Assembly (NCBI GenBank): GCA_025450195.1
Contig: JANWHW010000009.1
Coordinates: forward strand, 1 to 60,992
Direction of reading: 5' to 3'
Source: Solirubrobacterales bacterium
Lineage (GTDB): Bacteria; Actinomycetota; Thermoleophilia; Solirubrobacterales; 70-9
DNA length: 60,992 bases
Shown here one piece after another: positions 17,335 to 25,626 of this stretch. Numbering within the stretch: position 1 is the stretch's first letter; each line of letters starts with the position of its first letter. A program made the translations under genes and the position numbers. The notes beneath the pieces were generated by a model. It did not search any database. It saw only the letters and a list, made by a program, of their open reading frames with translations, and was not told the DNA's origin.

Positions 17335-17937
17335 TCAGAGCTGGAAGAGGAACTGGCTATCGAAGATCTCCGGCTTGCCAACGGAGGCAGCAAACTCATC
17401 GACTGCTTTGGTAACGCCGCTCGACCACCACCCCTCGACCCCGTAGTCATCGCCCGCGATCACGCCGCCGGGACCGATGACGCGGCGGAAAGCCTCCAGA
17501 TCCGCCTTGACCGCCTCATAGGTGTGATCGCCATCGATGTAGACCCAATCGAGCGATCGATCGGCCAGGCTCTCCGCCACCTCAACCGAGTTCTTGCGCA
17601 AGATCACGACTTGCCCTCGCCTCGCCTGCCTCTCAAATCGCTCCAAGACCGACCGATAGATCGCATCCATGCCGGCTTGCCCCGCGACCTTGCCGCCATA
17701 CCAAGCCCGCTCATAACCTGGGTCGTCCCGATGGGCCCAGGGATCGATCAGGTAGAGCAGCTTGGGCTTGCTCTGCTTGAGGAGCTGCGCCGAGAAATCG
17801 CCCTTCCAGGCCCCAACCTCAGCCCCGATGCCACGCTTGGGAAGGCTGGAGATCAACCTACGCCGAGCCTGCCTGCGCGTGGATCCCGGTCCACGCTGTC
17901 TGAAGATTCGCATAAGGCAACGGGGGAGACTACTCAC
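17335..17937 (-). CDS. Class I SAM-dependent methyltransferase (Methyltransf_24 type)
   Basis: 200 aa. Motif I is IGAEVGAWKGDFSAQLL and the acidic post-I segment LYLIDPWA; the family hallmark WVYIDGDHTYEAVKADLEAF and PGGVIAGDDYG follow. Probably O-methylates a sugar of the surface glycan. GTG 17937 is taken as start; ATG 17913 (MRIFRQRG) is equally possible. Solitary on its strand and flanked by decayed gene fragments on both sides. Confidence 0.78.
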   Translation of the reverse strand: MSSLPRCLMRIFRQRGPGSTRRQARRRLISSLPKRGIGAEVGAWKGDFSAQLLKQSKPKLLYLIDPWAHRDDPGYERAWYGGKVAGQAGMDAIYRSVLERFERQARRGQVVILRKNSVEVAESLADRSLDWVYIDGDHTYEAVKADLEAFRRVIGPGGVIAGDDYGVEGWWSSGVTKAVDEFAASVGKPEIFDSQFLFQL

Positions 17938-17998
17938 TCCGAACGACGTGCTCAGGCGTTTGCGGGCTAAGCGCTCTCAAGGTCCTCGGGGAAGGCCC

Positions 17999-18070
17999 TA
18001 CGCAGCCTCGCCCGCCTGCAGGAGGCACAGGTCCTCGAGCAGCAGGGTAATCTCGGCGAAGCCGCCAGCT
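17999..18070 (+). pseudogene. Fragment of an O-antigen-ligase TPR tail
   Basis: YAASP, a one-base deletion, then LQEAQVLEQQGNLGEAAS: this matches the tail of the ligase-like protein at 15830-15900 (YAASPLLQEALILEQQGKLRPAAS) in both protein and DNA. Only about 70 bp survive, directly upstream of the methyltransferase at 18086. Confidence 0.6.
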
Positions 18071-18085
18071 GTAAGCTGTGCGGGC

Positions 18086-18835
18086 ATGAGCGAAGATCGC
18101 TTCGCCGCGCTCGATACGCGGTTGTTTGAGTTCGTTCCAAGCTCGACAACCGACGACGATCGAAGGTCTCTCCTAGCCCTACATGACAGCATTGCGGCGC
18201 GAGGCGAGTTCTCATACCTCGAGATCGGCTCTCATCTCGGTGGCTCGCTGCAGCCGGCGCTTGTGGACCCGCGATGCGTGCGCGTCGTGTCGATCGACCC
18301 ACGGCCGCAGGCGCAACCCGACGATCGACCCCACCTCGGCGAGGTTGCGTACACGGGCAACAGCACCGCGCGAATGCTGGAAAACCTGCGGGGCGTGCCG
18401 GGCGCCGACCTGTCGAAGCTGGAGACCGTCGAAGAGAGCACCGAGAACCTCGAGCCCGACGCGTTTGCGCCGCCCGATTTCTGCTTCATCGACGGCGAGC
18501 ACACGAACCAAGCAGCCCTCCGCGATGCTCGCTTCTGCCGGGCCGTCATGCGGGGCGTGGGTGTGATCGCCTTCCACGACTCCTACGCCGTCGAGGAGGG
18601 TGTCCTCACGTTCCTGCGTGAAACACCGCGGCCGCATCGCGCCTACTCGCTGAGAAGCAGCGTCCTCGTGGTGGAGCTCGGGGTCGAGCGGAGCCCGCTG
18701 GACAACCCGCGCGTGCGTGGGCAGCTCTACCGAGTGCGCCGTTCGCTGGCGGCAAACCGGGTGGGCTGCGATACAGCCTTGCTGCGGATAAGCATGCTTG
18801 CCCGTAGAGCGCGCGAGAGGCGGCGGTCGGCTTGA
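18086..18835 (+). CDS. Class I SAM-dependent methyltransferase (Methyltransf_24 type)
   Basis: 249 aa. SAM motif FSYLEIGSHLGGSLQPAL, a post-I acidic residue in VVSIDPRPQ, and PDFCFIDGEHTNQAALRDA followed by GVGVIAFHDSY, the same family layout as the gene at 17335 but with His-Asp instead of Asp-Asp at the end. The frame is open 108 codons upstream, through the ligase fragment, but ATG 18086 (MSEDRFAALDTRLFEF) is the natural start. Possibly a sugar O-methyltransferase. Confidence 0.75.
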   Translation: MSEDRFAALDTRLFEFVPSSTTDDDRRSLLALHDSIAARGEFSYLEIGSHLGGSLQPALVDPRCVRVVSIDPRPQAQPDDRPHLGEVAYTGNSTARMLENLRGVPGADLSKLETVEESTENLEPDAFAPPDFCFIDGEHTNQAALRDARFCRAVMRGVGVIAFHDSYAVEEGVLTFLRETPRPHRAYSLRSSVLVVELGVERSPLDNPRVRGQLYRVRRSLAANRVGCDTALLRISMLARRARERRRSA

Positions 18836-18989
18836 TGCCACGGCGCTGAACTGGGTCGGGCATACCCTAGATGACGTGCCTCACCACGCTCCGAACGCCA
18901 TGAGATAGATCCGGGCCCGCCGAGTGGCTGTGGGTGTTGACGCCTACGACCCTCAAGGAGGATCCGGATGCAGCACCGTAATGCCCCGT

Positions 18990-19118
18990 TCACCCCCGAA
19001 CGGAAGGCGCCGCCTGGTAGCGCTCAGGTGTGATCAGCTCGACCAAGAAGAGATCGATCATGCGCTTGTAATCGGTCCCCAGAACCCTCTCCCGGAAAGT
19101 GTCGGGAGAACTTGGAGT
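18990..19118 (-). pseudogene. Possible C-terminal gene remnant
   Basis: The 292-bp gap 18836-19127 contains a minus-strand frame starting next to the glycosyltransferase stop and reading PDTFRERVLGTDYKRMIDLF then LVELITPERYQAAPSVRG and a stop. Its amino-acid composition looks like real protein but there is no proper start codon. Family unknown. The rest of the gap shows nothing. Confidence 0.3.
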
Positions 19119-19127
19119 CAGTTCGCT

Positions 19128-20210
19128 CTAGACGCGACCCCGCAGGATGGCCGCGATCGTCGGCAGCCAGCGCTCCAGCGAGAACTCCTGCTCGATCCGC
19201 CGTCGGCCGACCGCGCCGAGTTCGGCGCGCAGGCCAGCGTCCTCGGCGAGCGCCTCGAGCGCCTCGAGCCACTGCTCGGGGCCGGAGACCGCGTAGCCGG
19301 CGCCGGCGACGGCCGTGGCCGAGATGCCGACGTCGTCGACCACCGCCGGGATGCCGGCGGCCATGTACTGGAGCGCCTTGTAGGCGCACTTGCCGCGGGT
19401 CCAGAGCGTGTCCTCGAGCGGCATCAGGCCTACGTCCATCTCGGCCAGGGCTCGCTGCTCGGCGTCGACGCTCCAGGCGCGCTCCTCCGTCCGCACCCCC
19501 GCGATCGCCGGCGCCGACCCGCCGACGACCAGCAGCCGCACCGTCCGGCTCGAGCAATCGGCGAACCGTTCGAGCGAGGGGACTACGGCGCGCAGATAGG
19601 AGGTGGTCGTCGGCGAGCCGATCCAACCGAGCGTCACGCCCTCGCCCTGCTCGTGCGCTCGCATCGCGTAGGCGGCCGGGTCGACCAGCGAAGGCACGAC
19701 GGTGACCCGCTCGCTGTGGGCAGCGAGGTGCTCGGCGAGGATCTCGTTGCCGGCGATCGTGTGCTCGGCGCGCTCGGCAAGCCAGCGCACCTTGCGGCCG
19801 GCGCCCTTGAGTGCACTGGCCGGGTGGCCGCCTGTCTGCCGCCCGCTCAGCCAGACCGCGTCGTCGACGTCGTAGACCAGCCGGCGGCCCCGCGCCGCGG
19901 CGCGCTCCAGGGCGAGCCAGGGCGCCAGGTCGACCTGGCGCTGGACGACGACGACTGACGCCTCCTCCCCCGCCTCGCGCAGGGCGCTCCCCAGGGTTCG
20001 GCGCGCGGCGGCGAGCACCCGGGCCTTGCCCAGCGCTCCCGCGTCGCGGAACCGCTGCGCCTCCTCACCCCGGAAGAGCGGCAGTAGCTCAAGGTCAACA
20101 CCATGCGCAGCCAAGCTCCGCCCGGGCAGCTCGAGGCGGACGCGAAAGGCCGCGTCCGAGGCGCCCTGGGCCGAGGTTCCGATCGCCCGCAGGGCGCCAC
20201 CCGCACTCAT
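19128..20210 (-). CDS. Glycosyltransferase family 4-like protein
   Basis: 360 aa GT-B glycosyltransferase. N-terminal half with RLVYDVDDAVWL; C-terminal nucleotide-sugar half with VTLGWIGSPTTTSYL, DVGLMPLEDTLWTRGKCAYKALQYMAAGIPAV (split here: DVGLMPLED and KALQYMAAGIPAVV), the usual E/K-containing loop of GT4-like enzymes. The donor cannot be named. ATG 20210; 17 nt after the stop of the methyltransferase at 20228, so the two are probably an operon. Confidence 0.8.
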   Translation of the reverse strand: MSAGGALRAIGTSAQGASDAAFRVRLELPGRSLAAHGVDLELLPLFRGEEAQRFRDAGALGKARVLAAARRTLGSALREAGEEASVVVVQRQVDLAPWLALERAAARGRRLVYDVDDAVWLSGRQTGGHPASALKGAGRKVRWLAERAEHTIAGNEILAEHLAAHSERVTVVPSLVDPAAYAMRAHEQGEGVTLGWIGSPTTTSYLRAVVPSLERFADCSSRTVRLLVVGGSAPAIAGVRTEERAWSVDAEQRALAEMDVGLMPLEDTLWTRGKCAYKALQYMAAGIPAVVDDVGISATAVAGAGYAVSGPEQWLEALEALAEDAGLRAELGAVGRRRIEQEFSLERWLPTIAAILRGRV

Positions 20211-20227
20211 AACGACAGGCCGAGCTA

Positions 20228-21025
20228 CTACCCAGCCTCGGCGGCCTTGCGGATGACGCAGAGTGCCTCCTGCCCGCCGAGGAAGCGCACGGTCGGCGGA
20301 CGCCGCCCCAGCAGCGCCCGCAGCCCGCGCGGGCGCTCGCCGCTGACCGGGGGGCAGTAGAAGGAGATCGAGTCGATCGCCGAGGCGAGCGTCGCCGGCT
20401 CGAGTAGGGCGTTCGGCTCCGGGAACTCGCCGCCCTCGGAGAAGGCGCGCAGCAGGCGTCGCGTGTTGACGACGTGGTCCGCGGAGTACCGATCGACCCT
20501 ACCGTCGCCGAGGCCGTTGTCGGCAAGGTCCTCGATGAAGTAGAGGCCGCCGGGGGCCAGGTGGGGGAACAGCACCGAGAACGAGACCTGCTGGTGGTCC
20601 GGGCGGTGACTACCGTCGTCGATGATGACGTCGAATCGCTCAACGCCTGTCTCGGCCACGAACTCGCGCAGCCGGTCGGGATCGCCCTGGTCGACCACCG
20701 CCGTCGCCGTCCGGTCGTTGTCGAGGAAACCGGCCGGGTTGACGTCGATGCCGAAGATGCGCGCCTTCGACAGGTAGCGGTACCACATCCGCATCGAGGC
20801 TCCGCCCTGGGCGTTGCGGCCGGTGGCGAGCTCAGCCTTCCATGCCGGCCCGCTGACGCCGAGCCCGATCTCGAGCAGCGCGATCGGCCGATCTCGAAGG
20901 CCGTTCAGATAGGCGTCGTAGACGTCGGTGTAATTGTGCCCCGTGATCGCCAGGCCGACGGGGGAGACGGTACCCTTGTCGGTCCCCTCCTCGTCGGCGA
21001 TGGCGGTGAGCGACGCTCGGTGCAT
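20228..21025 (-). CDS. MycE-like sugar O-methyltransferase
   Basis: 265 aa. The pattern EEGTDKGTV..GHNYTDVYDAYL, IALLEIGLGVSGPAWK, MRMWYRYLSKARIFGIDVNP, FDVIIDDGSHRPDHQQ and LAPGGLYFIEDLADN is that of metal-dependent sugar O-methyltransferases such as MycE (macrolide deoxysugar methylation). The Asp-Asp of IIDDGSH would bind the metal. A TAGACT box ends 6 nt before ATG 21025, suggesting a leaderless start. First gene of a two-gene unit with the glycosyltransferase at 19128. Confidence 0.78.
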   Translation of the reverse strand: MHRASLTAIADEEGTDKGTVSPVGLAITGHNYTDVYDAYLNGLRDRPIALLEIGLGVSGPAWKAELATGRNAQGGASMRMWYRYLSKARIFGIDVNPAGFLDNDRTATAVVDQGDPDRLREFVAETGVERFDVIIDDGSHRPDHQQVSFSVLFPHLAPGGLYFIEDLADNGLGDGRVDRYSADHVVNTRRLLRAFSEGGEFPEPNALLEPATLASAIDSISFYCPPVSGERPRGLRALLGRRPPTVRFLGGQEALCVIRKAAEAG

Positions 21026-21209
21026 GGGCGCAGTCTACGGGTGGGCTGGGTGCTCCCCGGCGCGCAGCTCGAAGCGCCCCTTGATCGTGTCCCCGGTCCG
21101 GGTCGCGCCGAGCGCGGCGACGGCGACCCGCTTCGCTCTGCGCGTTGCTAGACATCCGCTCTGTGCAACCTCTCTCCCAAGCCCAACCGGACGCCGGCAA
21201 GCGGGTATT

Positions 21210-21250
21210 GCGTACTCTATGTGTGTTACCTCTCGTTCGAGCGACATGGT
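21210..21250 (+). pseudogene. N-terminal fragment of a GT4 glycosyltransferase
   Basis: The 224-bp gap 21026-21249 ends with a plus-strand stretch reading RVLYVCYLSFERHGQS, matching the N-terminus RVLYVCYLSLEDPLVHSQ of the intact gene at 23396 in DNA and protein (about 33 bp alike). It breaks off into the 3' end of the GNAT gene. The rest of the gap shows nothing recognisable. Confidence 0.5.
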
Positions 21251-22236
21251 CAGTCCTGCATCAACGGCTGGAGGTCGAATAGCTGCGGGTCTGCCCAGGC
21301 CATGCCGTTGACAAACCCCGTGTCACTGCGAACGATGAGCGGAGATCGGCGCGGCAGCGATCCCCGGACCAGCGGGTTGGCCCGGAAGCCCATGGATCTG
21401 TACAAAGCCGCCAGTCGCTGCCGCTGAGGTCGCCAGGTGTAAAGCACTACGCCATGCTTTGCTGCAAAGCGCAGTAGCGGAGGGAACCATTCACGCGCCT
21501 TATCGCTCTCGACCCCCAGTACGTAGCTGATCTGCGTGGCGCGCGGACTGTTGCCGGTATATACGCACAAGGCGATCGGCTGTCCCCCCGACGACGCCAA
21601 AGCTACTCGAAATTGCTTTGGCGAACGCCCGAATACCCGCCAATCGAAAAACGCTCCGTCGAGCCGCGGCCAGGCATCGCCTTCAGGCTTGGAGGCCGCA
21701 TTGAGAATCCGGTGGATGCGCTCGTCTGGCCTATCGACGCACTCAACCGTGACCGCACGGTCACCGCGTTTCGGCCAAGCGCGCGCGACCAGCGTCGGGA
21801 CCGTGAGCACCTCGAAGTCATGAATCTTCGTCCAGCCGAGCTTGCCTGTAAAACCGAAAAGGGACGCTGGCCCGGGAATGCCCACCAGATCGCAGCGCCC
21901 GGTGCGATGCCGAACGTCGTCATACGTCAGCTCAGCCAAACGGACGAACAAGCCGCGTCGTCGAAACTCCGGGTGAGTCATCGTGTCCATCGATTGAAAT
22001 ATGGCCGTGTCGGTACCCCCTACGGTCCACGGCTCGGGAATGACCCCATAGAACGCAGCGAGGCGATCGCCGGCATCTGCCACGAATCCGCTCACCTCCC
22101 CCGCGGGATTTTCGTAGTACTTCCATGCGAAATAATCGGTTGATAGGCGAGTACCGAAGCATGCCTCGAAGAGCTCGAGCAGGGCTGGGGAATCGTTGGC
22201 CTTGACGGGCCGTACACATACGTCGTTCTTGGTCAT
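21250..22236 (-). CDS. GNAT-fold acyltransferase
   Basis: 328 aa. The N-terminal GNAT core has VRPVKANDSPALLELFEACFG and the acetyl-CoA loop TMTHPEFRRRGLFVRLAE. The C-terminal half may be a second, degenerate GNAT lobe (QISYVLGVES, KHGVVLYTWRPQRQRLAALY). Likely acylates an amino sugar or a lipid-linked intermediate, given the cluster. ATG 22236 follows AGGTGATCC, and lies 4 nt after the stop of the deacetylase gene; a longer frame to 22308 would overlap that gene. Confidence 0.7.
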   Translation of the reverse strand: MTKNDVCVRPVKANDSPALLELFEACFGTRLSTDYFAWKYYENPAGEVSGFVADAGDRLAAFYGVIPEPWTVGGTDTAIFQSMDTMTHPEFRRRGLFVRLAELTYDDVRHRTGRCDLVGIPGPASLFGFTGKLGWTKIHDFEVLTVPTLVARAWPKRGDRAVTVECVDRPDERIHRILNAASKPEGDAWPRLDGAFFDWRVFGRSPKQFRVALASSGGQPIALCVYTGNSPRATQISYVLGVESDKAREWFPPLLRFAAKHGVVLYTWRPQRQRLAALYRSMGFRANPLVRGSLPRRSPLIVRSDTGFVNGMAWADPQLFDLQPLMQD

Positions 22237-22240
22237 TGGA

Positions 22241-23233
22241 TCACCTAGTCCACGGTATTGCTCGCCAGCCCATTCCGCGCAGACGCAGCTCGGCGGCCGA
22301 ATCGCCATACATAGTTATCCGCGGGTGACACCCGCGGATAGTCGTGCTAGGTCGCTCGTCAACAACTAGAATGTGCTCGACGCCACGCGCCAGCAGAGTC
22401 TCAACCTGGTCGGAGCGGTAGCTGCCATTCGGAAAAGCGAAGATATTCATCGGGCAATCGAGGTCCGCAAAAAAAGTAGTGCAACGATCGAGCTCTCCCG
22501 CAAACTCCTCACTATCCATCTGCGCCATCGACTCATGGCTATAGGAATGACAACCGAGCTCATGCAGGTCTCCGACCGTCACGACGTCCTCGATTGACAT
22601 CATCGGGGTCAGTGCCTCCTCGCTGGTTTCACTGAGCAGAGCCTCAATATCCGAAGTCACGTCCACACGCTCGTTCGGCGGCATGGCCTTCAGGTAGTTC
22701 GCGAGGAGCGTTCCGTACTTCACCATCGCATCGTCGTCGTCGCTCTCCAGCCGATGCGGAAATCCCGGAACTTCGAGACCGCGCACGCGTGTCGCATCCG
22801 CATCGGCGAGGGCGTCCATCAGCGCAATCGTCCACGGCGGCTGCCCCGTCTCGACGCTGCTCACGATGACGTTCAGGTTGGCCCGCAACCGGTATTTGGC
22901 GAGGATCGGGGCCACGTACTCGACGAAGTCTCGGCATCCGTCGTCGAAGGAGAGCACAACCTTGAGGCGATCCGAACCCCGCCCTTTGGCCAGCTCCCCG
23001 AAGGTGAGGACGTCGCACGTCCTGTCGAGGTACGCGACCAAAGCCTGGAAGGCATCCGGGGCAAGCGGCGGCCAAAAGGGGCTCGGATCCGGCGAGACGC
23101 GATGAAGGTTGAGGACGACCACCTCCCCCCTGCTCCGACGAATCGCCTGAAGCAACCTGTCGACGCGGAGCAACCCGAGCGCACGAAAGTACACGGACTT
23201 GAGCGTGCGTCGACGCATCGGGCCAACCATCAT
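22241..23233 (-). CDS. Polysaccharide deacetylase (NodB-like)
   Basis: 330 aa carbohydrate esterase family 4-like protein. Motif 1 is LSFDDGCRDF (catalytic base and metal Asp), motif 2 LGCHSYSHESM (metal His pair), motif 3 IFAFPNGSY. It would remove N-acetyl groups from a glycan or precursor; no signal peptide is evident, so it may act on the cytoplasmic lipid-linked form. ATG 23233 has AGGA 7 nt before it and is preferred over the frame start at 23284. Followed by the GNAT gene 4 nt downstream. Confidence 0.83.
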   Translation of the reverse strand: MMVGPMRRRTLKSVYFRALGLLRVDRLLQAIRRSRGEVVVLNLHRVSPDPSPFWPPLAPDAFQALVAYLDRTCDVLTFGELAKGRGSDRLKVVLSFDDGCRDFVEYVAPILAKYRLRANLNVIVSSVETGQPPWTIALMDALADADATRVRGLEVPGFPHRLESDDDDAMVKYGTLLANYLKAMPPNERVDVTSDIEALLSETSEEALTPMMSIEDVVTVGDLHELGCHSYSHESMAQMDSEEFAGELDRCTTFFADLDCPMNIFAFPNGSYRSDQVETLLARGVEHILVVDERPSTTIRGCHPRITMYGDSAAELRLRGMGWRAIPWTR

Positions 23234-23318
23234 TCTATTATCCTGTATAGGTTCATTCAAACTCAACCACGAGCGTCGGACCATTGTGACATCGAGTCAG
23301 CAGTTTAATGGGCTTGGG

Positions 23319-23324
23319 TATAAG
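23319..23324 (+). promoter_or_regulatory. -10 box TATAAG ahead of the GT4 gene
   Basis: TATAAG ends 8 nt before GTG 23333, which is in frame with the glycosyltransferase. This fits leaderless initiation there rather than at ATG 23396. Confidence 0.4.
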
Positions 23325-23332
23325 CTCTGCAT

Positions 23333-24622
23333 GTGGCCGTAGTTAAGAGACCACCTGCGAATTCCACCGTGTCAAACAGTGACACCGTAGGCGCAATGTC
23401 TCTACGCGTACTGTACGTTTGTTACCTCTCGCTTGAGGATCCCCTTGTCCACAGCCAGGTCGTCGCCTACCTCGCGGGACTGACGGAACGGGGGCACACG
23501 GTTCACCTTATGACCTTCGAGCCACGTCTCAACCCGGAGCGGACGCGCCGATTCGCGGAGAAGCTCGGCCGCCACGGCATCGCCTGGCATCGCCGCCGCT
23601 ACCACAAGCGACCCTCGCTGCCGGCAACCGCCTTCGATGTTATTGCCGGCGGGTTCGCCGCCGCTCGCCTTGTTCGCCGTCATCGGCTCGACGCGGTCCA
23701 CGCCCGCAACCACATGCCGGCGGCGATGGCTCTGATCGCTGCCTGGTTCGCACGCTTCCGGCTGATCTTCGACCTCCGCGGCCTGATGGCGGAGGAGTAC
23801 GCCGACGCCGGGCACTGGAAGCGCGGCGGCGTTCCATACCGGCTGACGCAATGGGTGCAGCGCGCGGCGCTGCGGCGAGCTGACGGCGTCGTCACCCTCA
23901 CGGAGGCCGTGCGCCCCCATCTGAGCGAGGCGATGGCCGGGCCCGACACCACCTTCGTGATCCCCTGCTGCCCCGACATCGAGCGGATCGCGGAGCGATC
24001 GGCCGAGCGCGCTGCGGCCCGTGCGGAGCTCGACGTCGGCGACCGCCCGGCGATGGTGTACGTCGGCAAGTTCACCGGCTGGTACATGGAGCGGGAGATG
24101 GCCGACTTCGTCGCCGCGGCGAGGCGATTGGAGCCCGAGCTGCTCTTCCTAATCGTGACCCAGGCCGATCCGGCGCCAATGCTGAGCGAGCTCGACCGCT
24201 GTGACATCGGGTCTGGGGATTACCGGGTCCTGCGCGCAGAGCCCGAGGACATCGGCCGCTACCTGGCCGCCGCCGACGTCGGCGTCTCCTTCGTCAGGCC
24301 GTGCTTCTCGAAGATCTCCTCCTCGCCGACGAAGATCGGGGAGTACCTGGCGGCCGGCCTGCCGGTCGTCTCCACGGCGGGAATCGGAGACGTCGATGCC
24401 CTGCTGCGCGAGGGTCGCGTCGGCGCGCTCGTCGAGGACTTCTCGGCGGAGGGCTACGAGGCTGCGGCCGGCGCGGTCGGAGCGCTGCGCGACGATCCCG
24501 CCGTGCCCGAGCGCTGCCTCGCCGTGGCGCGCCAGCGGCTCTCCCTTCGCGACGTCGGCATCCCGCGCTACGACGCCCTCTACCGGCGGGTCGCTGCCGG
24601 CCGGAGCTTGCCGGCGAGGTAG
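23333..24622 (+). CDS. Glycosyltransferase family 4
   Basis: 429 aa from GTG 23333, or 408 aa from ATG 23396 (MSLRVLYVCYLS), where homology starts. GT-B fold: acceptor half with HSQVVAYLAGLTERGH and DAVHARNHMPA; donor half with PAMVYVGKFTGWYMEREM, then SFVRPCFSKISSSPTKIGEYLAAGLPVVST (key elements SSPTKIGEYLAAGLPVV). Adds a sugar in glycan assembly; donor unknown. The N-terminal DNA has a decayed relative at 21210. Its 3' end overlaps the convergent GT2 gene by 43 bp. Confidence 0.85.
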   Translation: MAVVKRPPANSTVSNSDTVGAMSLRVLYVCYLSLEDPLVHSQVVAYLAGLTERGHTVHLMTFEPRLNPERTRRFAEKLGRHGIAWHRRRYHKRPSLPATAFDVIAGGFAAARLVRRHRLDAVHARNHMPAAMALIAAWFARFRLIFDLRGLMAEEYADAGHWKRGGVPYRLTQWVQRAALRRADGVVTLTEAVRPHLSEAMAGPDTTFVIPCCPDIERIAERSAERAAARAELDVGDRPAMVYVGKFTGWYMEREMADFVAAARRLEPELLFLIVTQADPAPMLSELDRCDIGSGDYRVLRAEPEDIGRYLAAADVGVSFVRPCFSKISSSPTKIGEYLAAGLPVVSTAGIGDVDALLREGRVGALVEDFSAEGYEAAAGAVGALRDDPAVPERCLAVARQRLSLRDVGIPRYDALYRRVAAGRSLPAR

Positions 24623-25626
24623 GCGCGCGAGGTGTGCGAGAGTAGCTGGCGTCCGTAGCGGATGGCGAGGGGGCCGGCGAGCAACCGCACGGCAGGCCGC
24701 CCCTTGAGCGCGGCCTGGGTGAGGACGTCGACCCGCTGGAGGTTGGCGGCCCGACGCACCTCCGCCGCCGAGCCGGGCTCACGGCTGAGAAAGTCCCGCT
24801 CGATGCGGTCGAGCCAGCGCAGCCCCTCGCGCAGGTCGCGGGCCCCGACCGTGCCGTCGATCCGATTGACCAGCACCCGTTGCGCGGCCGATTCGGGACG
24901 CATGCCCAACGTCCGCTCGAGGTGGCGCGTGGCGCAGCGGACGAAGTTGTCGACCTGGATCCGCTCGTGGCGGGCCGAGACGCTCGCGGGGTCGACGCGA
25001 ACCGTCATTAGCGGCTCGTCGATGTTGCAGAACCCGAGGCCGCCGGCGAGCATACGTGCGAACGTCTCGTAGTCCTCGGTGTGCAGGCTGTCCGGCGTCC
25101 CACCGTAAGGGTAGGCGCGCATGGCTGCGGCACGCGCGAGGATAGTCGCATGGGCCACGGGCATCGCGAAAAGCGCAGTGAACCGCGCGCCCGCCGGCGT
25201 TAGACAGCGAGGTGGGCGCGGCCGCAGGCGACGCCCCGTGCTGCCGCTTATCACCTCGACGCCGGTGCCGACCAGGTCGATCTCGGGCCGGCCAGCAAGC
25301 ACCTCGACCTGACGCTCGATCCGGGTCGGCACCGCCATGTCGTCGGCGTCCATGCGGGCGACGATCTCGCCGCGGGCCTCGGCGACGCCGCGGTTGAGCG
25401 TGCGGATCACGCCCTGGTTCGTCTCGTTGCGAAGCACGCGGACCCGGTCGTCGCGGGCCGCGAACTCCGCCAGGATGCGGGGTGTCGCGTCGCTCGCGCC
25501 GTCGTCGATCGCGAGGATCTCTACGTTGCCGTACGTCTGGCCGAGCAGCGAGTCGAGCGCCGCCGGCAGGAACCGCTCAGCGTCGAAGCACGGCATTACG
25601 ACGGAGACCAGGGGGAGGTTATTCAC
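24580..25626 (-). CDS. Glycosyltransferase family 2
   Basis: 348 aa GT-A enzyme. VNNLPLVSVVMPCFDAERFL begins the fold, AIDDGASDATPRILAEF follows, and RMDADDMAVPTRIERQ gives the DXD-type metal site. C-terminal about 100 residues are helical. The start is GTG 25626, overlapping the upstream stop by 8 bp; the frame is open much further but that part is a shadow of the preceding gene. Last of a seven-gene minus-strand operon running from 30837. Confidence 0.85.
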   Translation of the reverse strand: MNNLPLVSVVMPCFDAERFLPAALDSLLGQTYGNVEILAIDDGASDATPRILAEFAARDDRVRVLRNETNQGVIRTLNRGVAEARGEIVARMDADDMAVPTRIERQVEVLAGRPEIDLVGTGVEVISGSTGRRLRPRPPRCLTPAGARFTALFAMPVAHATILARAAAMRAYPYGGTPDSLHTEDYETFARMLAGGLGFCNIDEPLMTVRVDPASVSARHERIQVDNFVRCATRHLERTLGMRPESAAQRVLVNRIDGTVGARDLREGLRWLDRIERDFLSREPGSAAEVRRAANLQRVDVLTQAALKGRPAVRLLAGPLAIRYGRQLLSHTSRAYLAGKLRPAATRR

